Shown in pieces: positions 7,535-13,143 of a stretch of 15,849 nucleotides of DNA. Within the stretch, counting starts at the first letter, position 1. Each line of letters opens with the position of its first letter. The notes below the pieces were generated by a model that was not told where the DNA came from, made no database searches, and worked only from the letters and a program-made list of their open reading frames with translations. Source of the DNA: an uncultured Rubrivivax sp. (GTDB taxonomy: Bacteria > Pseudomonadota > Gammaproteobacteria > Burkholderiales > Burkholderiaceae_C); assembly GCA_937967345.1 (NCBI GenBank), contig CALBTN010000062.1, forward strand, positions 1 to 15,849. The letters are read 5' to 3'. The translations under genes were made by a program, and so were the position numbers.

Positions 7535-8667
7535 AGCGCCAGCTCGCGCAGCAGCCGCCGCCGGTGCTCGGCGCCGCGGTCGGGGGCGATCTGCCGTCCG
7601 GGCAGCCGCAGGCCGTAGACCCGCGCGTCGTGCTCGGCCGCGAGCACCCAGGCGGTCAGGCGCGACAGGCGCGCCTCAGCGCCGCCGCTGGCGGCCGACC
7701 AGTCGAGCCACAGCTCGTGCCGCGTCTCGGTCGTGCTGTCGCGGCTGATCAACTGGCCGCTGCGCGCGGCCTTCTTCCACGCGATCTGGCGCAGCGTGTC
7801 GCCGCGCCGCCAGGCCCGCACGCCGTCGAGCTCGCCGCCCACGCCCTGGCGCGACAGCGCCAGGCCGCCGTCGGTGCTGCTCGCGCGCGGCAGCGCCGGC
7901 GCACCGGCCTCGGGCTGCGGGTAGGCGAGCACCTGGCCGGCGGGGCGCCAGTGGGTCCAGGCGCGAAACAGGCCGAACGGGAAGCGCGTCTCGACCAGCA
8001 GCGCGGGCAGCGCGTGCCAGCCGCGCGTGCGCGGCACGAAGCTCAGGCCAGCGCTGGCCTGGCCGAGCGCGGGCACGTCGCACCAGGCCGGATGCGGGCC
8101 GCGCCGCTGCTCGACCAGGCGCAGGCCGATGCCGTGGCGCGCCGCGCCCGGGTTCGACATCACCACCTCGAGCCGCACCGGCTCGCCGGCGAACACCGGC
8201 GCGGGCGGGCGCAGCCGCAGCGTCAGGCCGCGCAGGGTCGAGTGCGTGGTGTGGATCGACACCAGCCCGCTGCCGGCGAGCAAGAAGGTCAGCACGTAGC
8301 CCAGGTTGAGCTGGTAGTTGATCGCCGAGGCCAGCATCACCAGCAGCGTCAGCGCGAACACCCAGCCGCCCTTGGTCGGCAGGATGTAGATGTTGCGCTG
8401 GCCCAGCGTCCAGGTGTCGGCGACCGGATGGCGCGCCAGCCACCAGCCGCGCCAGGCCGCGCGCAGCCCGCGCGGCGCCGGCGCTGCCGGTCCGGGTGCG
8501 GCCGGCGCCGGTGGAGCCGGCGCAGCTGGAGCCGGCGCAGCTGGAGCCGCCCGGGCCGTCGCGGCGTCGGCGGCGGCGCGCGCCCGCCGCGCAGGCTCGA
8601 CGGCGGGGTCAGCGTCGAAGCCGGGCCGCGCACTGGGGGCGCTTGCTGGTCGCAGCGGCGCGATCAC
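7525..8667 (-). CDS. DUF58 domain-containing membrane protein
   Basis: A 380-residue protein starting at GTG 8667, which overlaps the moxR stop as GTGA. An upstream in-frame ATG exists, but it lies well inside moxR. Residues 30-67 are an Ala/Pro-rich tract, probably disordered and cytoplasmic. Two membrane segments follow (about 101-118 and 120-137), then a beta-rich region with SNPGAARHGIG, and the DUF58 signature at 277-310: G-G-E-L-D-G-V-R-A-W-R-R-G-D-T-L-R-Q-I-A-W followed by KKAARSGQL. DUF58 proteins have a vWA-like fold and are usually encoded next to MoxR AAA+ ATPases, their presumed partner. The exact activity is unknown. The Ala/Pro tract is partly encoded by a 15-bp tandem repeat. 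Confidence 0.9.
   Translation of the reverse strand: MIAPLRPASAPSARPGFDADPAVEPARRARAAADAATARAAPAAPAPAAPAPPAPAAPGPAAPAPRGLRAAWRGWWLARHPVADTWTLGQRNIYILPTKGGWVFALTLLVMLASAINYQLNLGYVLTFLLAGSGLVSIHTTHSTLRGLTLRLRPPAPVFAGEPVRLEVVMSNPGAARHGIGLRLVEQRRGPHPAWCDVPALGQASAGLSFVPRTRGWHALPALLVETRFPFGLFRAWTHWRPAGQVLAYPQPEAGAPALPRASSTDGGLALSRQGVGGELDGVRAWRRGDTLRQIAWKKAARSGQLISRDSTTETRHELWLDWSAASGGAEARLSRLTAWVLAAEHDARVYGLRLPGRQIAPDRGAEHRRRLLRELALWH
8512..8549. repeat. 15-bp tandem repeat within the DUF58 gene
   Basis: TGGAGCCGGCGCAGC occurs twice perfectly (8512-8526, 8527-8541), followed by 8 more matching bases. Read on the minus strand it encodes A-A-P-A-P type pentapeptides in the N-terminal Ala/Pro tract. 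The 15-bp unit keeps frame, so copy-number change would alter linker length only. Confidence 0.85.
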
Positions 8668-9590
8668 GGCACCGGCGTGGCCTCGATCATCGAACGCACC
8701 TGTTCGATCGCGCCGCGTCCGGCATGGGCCACCGGCTGCAGCCGGTGCGCGATCGCCTGCGGCAGGATCGCCTGGATGTCGTCGGGGGCGACGTAGTCGC
8801 GCTGCGCCATCAGCGCGTGCGCCTTGGCCACGCGCAGCACCGCGATGCCGGCGCGCGGGCTCAGGCCTTCGACGAACCACTGGCCCGAGCGCGTGGCCGC
8901 GATCAGCGCCTGCAGGTAGTCGAGCAGCGCGTCGGACGCGACCACCTCGAGCACCGCTTGCTGCGCCTGCTGCAGTTCGGCGTGCGACATCATGGCCGGC
9001 AGCCGGGTGATCGCCTCGCGCCGGTCTTCGCCGATCAGCAGCGCGCGTTCGGCGGCGCGGTCGGGGTAGCCCAGCGTGATGCGCAGCAAAAAGCGGTCGA
9101 GCTGCGACTCGGGCAGCGGATAGGTGCCGAGCTGGTCGCTGGGGTTTTGCGTGGCGATGACGAAGAAGGGCCTGGGCAGCGCGCGCGTCTCGTTCTCGAC
9201 CGACACCTGGTGCTCTTCCATCGCCTCGAGCAGCGCGCTTTGCGTCTTCGGGCCGGCGCGGTTGATCTCGTCAGCCAGCAGCACCTGCGCGAACACCGGC
9301 CCCGGGTGAAAGACGAAGGCCTCCTTGCTGCGCTCGTACACGCTGATGCCGACCAGGTCCGACGGCATCAGGTCGGCGGTGAACTGCACCCGCGAGAACT
9401 TCAGCCCCAGGCACACCGCCAGCGTGTGGGCCAGCGTGGTCTTGCCCACGCCGGGCACATCCTCGATCAGCAGGTGGCCGCCGGCCAGCAGGCAGGCCAC
9501 GCAGTTCTCGATCTGGGCGCGCTTGCCGACGATGACCGTGCAGATCTGGTCGACCAAGCGTGAAATTCGGCGCGCTACACTGGAATCCAT
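8664..9590 (-). CDS. MoxR-family AAA+ ATPase
   Basis: A 308-residue MoxR-type AAA+ ATPase. Motifs are Walker A E-D-V-P-G-V-G-K-T-T (43-52), Walker B V-L-L-A-D-E-I-N-R-A-G-P (103-114), sensor 1 I-A-T-Q-N-P (145-150), P-E-S-Q-L-D-R-F (160-167) and a sensor-2 region with L-S-P-R-A-G. MoxR ATPases act as chaperone-like partners of vWA/DUF58 proteins, and here the stop overlaps the DUF58 start by GTGA. It is the first gene of the minus-strand run. Two starts are possible: ATG at 9590, used here, or GTG at 9599, which adds three residues and has an AGG five bases upstream. The promoter must lie in the very short divergent gap or inside the neighbouring plus-strand gene. Confidence 0.92.
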   Translation of the reverse strand: MDSSVARRISRLVDQICTVIVGKRAQIENCVACLLAGGHLLIEDVPGVGKTTLAHTLAVCLGLKFSRVQFTADLMPSDLVGISVYERSKEAFVFHPGPVFAQVLLADEINRAGPKTQSALLEAMEEHQVSVENETRALPRPFFVIATQNPSDQLGTYPLPESQLDRFLLRITLGYPDRAAERALLIGEDRREAITRLPAMMSHAELQQAQQAVLEVVASDALLDYLQALIAATRSGQWFVEGLSPRAGIAVLRVAKAHALMAQRDYVAPDDIQAILPQAIAHRLQPVAHAGRGAIEQVRSMIEATPVP

Positions 9591-9628
9591 CGCCTGCACG
9601 TTAACCTGAAAGGCTGCCCAGCACCGCC

Positions 9629-10564
9629 ATGAGCACCGCGTATTACGCTCCGCCGGAGTGCCGTTTGCACGATATGGGTGCGGGCCACCCCGAGTGCCCG
9701 CAACGCCTGGACGCGATCAACGATCAGCTGCGCGCGACCGGCCTGGACATCGCGCTGGATTTCAAGGATTCGGCGCAGGCCACGCTCGAGCAGCTCGGGC
9801 GCGCGCACGCCAGCGGTTACGTGCTCGAGATCATGGACGTGATGCAGCGCGCGCGCGAAACCGGCGAGACCCGCGCGGTCGACCCCGACACCGTGGTGGC
9901 CGCCGGCACGCTGCAGGCGGCGCTGGCCTCGGCCGGCGCCGCGGTGGCCGCGACCGACGAGGTGCTGTCGGGCCGCGCCAGCAACGCCTTTTGCGCGGTG
10001 CGCCCGCCGGGCCACCACGCCACGCGCGACCAGTCGATGGGTTTTTGCTTCTTCAACAACATCGCGGTGGCGGCGCGCCACGCGCTGGACGCGCACGGGT
10101 TGCAGCGCGTGGCCATCGTCGACTTCGACGTGCACCACGGCAACGGCACCGAGGACATCATTGCCGGCGACGAGCGCGTGCTGATGGTCAGCTTCTTCCA
10201 GCATCCGCTGTACCCGTTCAGCGGCGGCGCGCCGCTGGGCACCAACATGGTCAACGTGCCGGTGCCGGCCTACACCCGCGGGCCGGCGGTGCGCGAGCTG
10301 ATCGAGATGATGTGGATGCCGCGGCTCGAGGAGTTCAAGCCGCAGATGCTGTTCATCTCGGCCGGCTTCGATGCGCACCGCGAGGACGAACTTGGCCAGC
10401 TCGGGCTGATCGAGGCCGACTACGAGTGGATCACCGGGCGGCTGAAAGCGCTGGCCGAGCGCCACGCTCAAGGGCGCATCGTGTCGTGCCTCGAGGGCGG
10501 CTACAGCCTGAGCGCGCTGGCGCGCAGCGTGGCCGCGCACCTGCGCGTGCTGGCCGACATGTAG
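9629..10564 (+). CDS. Histone-deacetylase-family (class II-like) amidohydrolase
   Basis: A 311-residue zinc hydrolase of the arginase/deacetylase fold. Bacterial members remove acetyl groups from small amines such as acetylpolyamines or from protein lysines; the substrate here is unknown. The catalytic His pair is H129/H130 in R-P-P-G-H-H-A, followed by M-G-F-C-F-F-N-N (137-144). Zinc ligands are D167 and H169 in V-D-F-D-V-H-H-G-N-G and D248 in S-A-G-F-D-A-H. The transition-state Tyr is Y292 in L-E-G-G-Y-S. All key residues are present, so it should be active. The ATG at 9629 is the first start after the divergent moxR gene; no strong ribosome site is visible. The MscS-type gene follows within about 13 nt, so they are probably co-transcribed. 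Confidence 0.93.
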   Translation: MSTAYYAPPECRLHDMGAGHPECPQRLDAINDQLRATGLDIALDFKDSAQATLEQLGRAHASGYVLEIMDVMQRARETGETRAVDPDTVVAAGTLQAALASAGAAVAATDEVLSGRASNAFCAVRPPGHHATRDQSMGFCFFNNIAVAARHALDAHGLQRVAIVDFDVHHGNGTEDIIAGDERVLMVSFFQHPLYPFSGGAPLGTNMVNVPVPAYTRGPAVRELIEMMWMPRLEEFKPQMLFISAGFDAHREDELGQLGLIEADYEWITGRLKALAERHAQGRIVSCLEGGYSLSALARSVAAHLRVLADM

Positions 10565-10577
10565 CCGCCGCGTGGCG

Positions 10578-11873
10578 ATGGTGAACCTGTCTGCGCTGCG
10601 GCGTGCGCTGGCCGAGCTGACGCCCTACGGCGCCTTGCTCGAGGTGGCGATGCTCGCGGCCTCGCTGGGCATCGCCTATGCGCTGGTGTGGGCGCTGCGC
10701 GGCAAGCGCAAGAGCGAGGCGCACAGCATCTGGTTCGGCGAAAGGCTGTACGACGGCGTGCTGTTCCCGCTGGCGGCGCTGCTGGCCGGCATGGTGCTGC
10801 ACTGGGGTCTGAAGGAGGTGCTGCCGGTCGGCCTGCTGCGCCTGGCGGTGCCGATCCTGACCGCGCTGGTGGTGATCCGGCTGAGCGTGCAGGTGCTCCA
10901 CACCGCCTTTCCGGCCTCGGCCCTGGTGCGCCGGCTGGAGCGCACCGTGTCGTGGCTGGTCTGGCTCGGCCTGGTGCTGTGGTTCACCGGGGCGCTGCCG
11001 TACCTGATGGAAGAGATGGAGGGCATCCAGTGGCGCGTCGGCGGCACGCGCATCACGCTGCTGATGGTGGTGCAAGGCGCGTTGAGCGCCGGTGCGGTGA
11101 TGCTGCTGGTGCTGTGGCTGTCGGCCACCATCGAGGCGCAGATGCTCAAGGGCGCGCAGGCCAGCAGCCTGTCGGCGCGCAAGATCGCGGCCAACGCCAC
11201 GCGCGCCTTGCTGCTGACGATCGGCGTGCTGTTCGCGCTGAGCACGGTGGGCATCCCGATCAGCGCGCTGTCGGTGGTGGGCGGGGCGATCGGCGTGGGC
11301 ATCGGCCTGGGCCTGCAGAAGCTGGCGGCCAACTACGTCAGCGGCTTCGTCATCCTGGCCGAGGGGTCGCTTCGCATCGGCGATCTGGTGCGCGTGGACG
11401 GCTTCGAGGGCTACATCACCGACATCAAGACGCGCTACACCGTGATCCGCGCGCTCGGCGGGCGCGAATCGATCGTGCCCAACGAGATGCTGACGACCCA
11501 GCGCGTGGAGAACCTGTCACTGCCCGACCGCAACGTGCAGCTCAGCACCGCGGTGCAGGTGGCTTACGGTACCGACCTGGACGTGCTGCTGCCCGACCTG
11601 GTCGAAGTGATGCGCGGTGTGCCGCGCGTGCTGTCCAGCCCCGGCCCGGGGGCGACGCTGGCGGCCTTCGGCGCCGACGGCATGGACCTGGCGCTGTCGT
11701 TCTGGATCGCCGATGCGCACAACGGGCAGGGCAACGTGCGCTCGGCGGTCAACCTGGCCTTGCTGAGGCGGCTCAACGAGCTTGGCGTGGACATTCCGTT
11801 CCCGCAGCGCGTGTACCGCATGGTGCCGGGAGCCGCGTCGCCGCTGGCGCCGGCGGCCGAGTCGGGCGCCTAG
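10578..11873 (+). CDS. MscS-family mechanosensitive ion channel
   Basis: A 431-residue inner-membrane channel protein with about six membrane segments (near residues 20-40, 60-79, 83-106, 123-141, 158-182 and 206-225) before the pore helix. The pore and MscS core are clear: L-S-V-V-G-G-A-I-G-V-G-I-G-L-G-L-Q-K-L-A (231-250), A-N-Y-V-S-G-F-V-I-L (251-260), then the beta domain with GDLVRVDGFEGYITDIKTR (268-286) and I-V-P-N-E-M-L (299-305). It ends with the usual I-P-F-P-Q-R. Such channels open on hypo-osmotic membrane tension. It is longer than E. coli MscS because of the additional N-terminal helices. The start is uncertain: ATG at 10578, used here, or GTG at 10572 adding two residues. No good ribosome site is seen, which suggests coupling to the upstream amidohydrolase gene. 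Confidence 0.92.
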   Translation: MVNLSALRRALAELTPYGALLEVAMLAASLGIAYALVWALRGKRKSEAHSIWFGERLYDGVLFPLAALLAGMVLHWGLKEVLPVGLLRLAVPILTALVVIRLSVQVLHTAFPASALVRRLERTVSWLVWLGLVLWFTGALPYLMEEMEGIQWRVGGTRITLLMVVQGALSAGAVMLLVLWLSATIEAQMLKGAQASSLSARKIAANATRALLLTIGVLFALSTVGIPISALSVVGGAIGVGIGLGLQKLAANYVSGFVILAEGSLRIGDLVRVDGFEGYITDIKTRYTVIRALGGRESIVPNEMLTTQRVENLSLPDRNVQLSTAVQVAYGTDLDVLLPDLVEVMRGVPRVLSSPGPGATLAAFGADGMDLALSFWIADAHNGQGNVRSAVNLALLRRLNELGVDIPFPQRVYRMVPGAASPLAPAAESGA

Positions 11874-11900
11874 AGCCTGCGCGGGTCTCGCGGCTGCCCC

Positions 11901-11906
11901 GGGGAG
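11901..11906 (+). promoter_or_regulatory. Shine-Dalgarno for the glutathione S-transferase gene
   Basis: GGGGAG lies 9 nt before the ATG at 11916, within the 42-nt gap after the MscS-type gene. It supports that start. Confidence 0.6.
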
Positions 11907-11915
11907 CAAGTCGTC

Positions 11916-12575
11916 ATGCCGCTGGCCCTGTACGGACACCCGTTCTCCTCGTACACGCAAAAGGTGCTGATCGCGCTGTACGAGAACGCCACGCCGTTCG
12001 AGTTGCGCTGCGTCAGCCCGGATCATCCACAGCACACGGCCGAGTGGTTGCGGCGTTGGCCGTTGCGCAAGTTTCCGTTGCTGCTCGATGGCGATCGCGC
12101 GCTGGCCGAGTCCAGCATCATCATCGAGTACCTGCAGCTGGTGCACGGGGGGCGGGTGCCGCTGCTGCCGGCCGACCCGCTGCTGGCACTCGACGTGCGC
12201 ATGCTCGACCGCTTCTTCGATCTGCACGTGATGAGCCCGGTGCAGCACGCAGTGGCTGCCGCGTTGACCGGGGATGATGGCCGGCGTCAGGCGGGCCTGG
12301 CCGAAGCCGCCGAGAAGCTCGAGCATGCCTACGGCTGGATCGAAGGGCAGTGGGGTGCGCGCACCTGGGCCGTTGGCGAGCAGTTCACGCTGGCCGACTG
12401 CGCCGCTGCGCCGGCGCTGTTCTACGCCGACTGGACGCATCGCATCGCCGACAGCTACCCGCTGCTGCGCGGCTACCGCGAGCGGCTGCTGGCGCGGGCC
12501 TCGATGGCACGAGCGGTGGACGAAGCGCGGCCGTACCGGCCGCTGTTCCCGCTGGGCGCCCCGGCGCGAGACTGA
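11916..12575 (+). CDS. Glutathione S-transferase family protein
   Basis: A 219-residue cytosolic GST, the usual length. The N-terminal thioredoxin-like domain has the candidate catalytic motif Y-G-H-P-F-S-S-Y-T-Q-K-V (6-17, with Ser11/Ser12), the cis-Pro loop K-F-P-L-L (52-56, P54) and the glutathione gamma-Glu site E-S-S-I-I-I-E-Y-L (65-73). The C-terminal helical domain has the N-capping region F-T-L-A-D-C-A-A-A-P (157-166). GSTs conjugate or transfer glutathione; the substrate is not predictable here. It follows the MscS-type gene by 42 nt with its own ribosome site, so it is probably the last gene of the plus-strand run. Its TGA stop lies inside the start of the downstream repeat element. 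Confidence 0.92.
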   Translation: MPLALYGHPFSSYTQKVLIALYENATPFELRCVSPDHPQHTAEWLRRWPLRKFPLLLDGDRALAESSIIIEYLQLVHGGRVPLLPADPLLALDVRMLDRFFDLHVMSPVQHAVAAALTGDDGRRQAGLAEAAEKLEHAYGWIEGQWGARTWAVGEQFTLADCAAAPALFYADWTHRIADSYPLLRGYRERLLARASMARAVDEARPYRPLFPLGAPARD

Positions 12576-12739
12576 GAGTCTGTGAAGCATGCCGCCACGC
12601 CCGCTCGAACGCGCCGAAACGGCGCCGCTCGTCGTTGCAAATGCTCGCCGTAGCCCGGGCTGCGGCTGTGCTTTGCGCCTAGATCGACACCCTTTCGCAC
12701 GTCCGCTCGGACGCGCCGGAATACTTCACAGACTCTGAG
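12572..12739. repeat. Nested palindromic intergenic element with repeat copies B and C as arms
   Basis: A 168-bp unit. The left arm (copy B, 12572-12622) starts CTGAGAGTCTGTGAAGCAT. The right arm (copy C, 12691-12739), reverse-complemented, starts CTCAGAGTCTGTGAAGTAT: 17 of 19 match, and by my hand alignment 33 of the first 43. Between the arms is a second palindrome at 12637-12676: GCAAA / TTTGC outside, then GCCGTAGC / GCTGCGGC closing on CCGG. The right arm also holds a small hairpin (12700-12713, CGTCC-GCTC-GGACG). No coding potential is evident. It could be a MITE-like or REP-doublet-like element, a structured RNA or a terminator; I do not recognise it. Confidence 0.7.
12637..12676. terminator. 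Strong stem-loop in the centre of the repeat element
   Basis: An inner stem pairs 12647-12654 with 12659-12666, including one G-U pair. A symmetric 5-nt internal loop follows, then an outer stem of 12637-12641 with 12672-12676. It sits about 60 nt after the gst stop and could help end transcription, but no T-run follows, so the terminator role is an inference. Confidence 0.35.
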
Positions 12740-12851
12740 CGGCGCAGCCGCGACGGGCGTTCCAGCCAGCGCGCTGGCCGGCGCCGCGCGGCCGGATGCT
12801 GCCGCCCGCCGTGGCGGCCGGACGACCGATCCGATCGACTTCAACGGTTTG

Positions 12852-12880
12852 TTGAAACTCCTTTAAGCGCGAAAAAGAAT
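12852..12880 (+). promoter_or_regulatory. Sigma-70 promoter of the TonB receptor gene
   Basis: TTGAAA (12852-12857) is followed after 17 nt by AAGAAT (12875-12880), giving 5/6 and 4/6 matches to consensus with ideal spacing in an AT-richer patch. The -10 overlaps the Fur box. The predicted start is near 12887. Confidence 0.6.
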
Positions 12881-12893
12881 CGTTATCATTTGC
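12875..12893 (+). promoter_or_regulatory. Fur box
   Basis: AAGAATCGTTATCATTTGC matches 12 of 19 positions of the GATAATGATAATCATTATC consensus and looks like proteobacterial Fur sites of the form AATNNTTATCATTTGCATT. It overlaps the predicted -10, so iron-loaded Fur would block polymerase. It is placed correctly for an iron/heme receptor gene. Confidence 0.7.
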
Positions 12894-13143
12894 ATTGACG
12901 CGATCTTGGCGCTTCTTTCTATCCGGCGCCCGGATCGTGCAAAGCCTTGTAGCCAGCCCCGCTCGGATACGCGCACCGCGTCGCGAGCTGCCCGCCAACG
13001 GTCCGTGGTGCCGGTCATCGATCGGCACGCCCTCGAGCTTGCAGCCCGCGTTCGGCACCCCTGAAGGTGGTGCGCGCGGGCCGGTCGTGCGCCGGGCTGC
13101 TGCCCGCCGGCGTTGCGGCCTCGACCCCTGGAGAGTTGGCAAC
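12887..13143 (+). other. Long structured 5' leader of the TonB receptor gene
   Basis: About 250 nt separate the predicted transcription start from the GTG start. It contains a 9-bp hairpin with a 3-nt loop (13008-13028, GTGCCGGTC-ATC-GATCGGCAC, one G-U pair) and a 5-bp hairpin (13093-13106, CGGGC-TGCT-GCCCG). The receptor frame is open from 12895, but the encoded residues look like non-coding GC-rich shadow. No hemP-like small gene is seen. I could not match it to a cobalamin or other known riboswitch. Confidence 0.4.
13130..13135 (+). promoter_or_regulatory. Shine-Dalgarno deciding the TonB receptor start
   Basis: GGAGAG lies 8 nt before GTG 13144. Together with the signal peptide it fixes this start rather than the TTG at 12895. 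Confidence 0.75.

Noticed and set aside
5384..7618. A 744-residue plus-strand open frame opposite the TgpA-like gene
   Set aside because: The translation is a Arg/Gln/His/Ala-rich shadow with no domain, typical of antisense frames in high-GC DNA. The minus-strand gene has a full catalytic triad.
8390..9563. Plus-strand open frames opposite moxR and DUF58
   Set aside because: Shadow frames: the minus strand has intact Walker A/B and DUF58 signatures with operon-type overlaps.
9640..9675. Possible minus-strand promoter for moxR inside the deacetylase gene (GTGCAA with TAATAC)
   Set aside because: Both hexamers are weak and the spacing is not ideal. It is too uncertain to list.
12575..12682. 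Short coding frames through the palindromic element
   Set aside because: Translations are non-conserved looking and run in from the gst shadow frames. The structure of the DNA itself explains the region better.
12895..13143. N-terminal extension of the TonB receptor from a TTG at 12895
   Set aside because: The extension would start inside the Fur/promoter region and bury the signal peptide. GTG 13144 has a strong ribosome site and a proper signal sequence.
12887..13143. Cobalamin riboswitch in the receptor leader
   Set aside because: I looked for the B12-box type conserved core and did not find it. The receptor motifs also point to heme rather than cobalamin.
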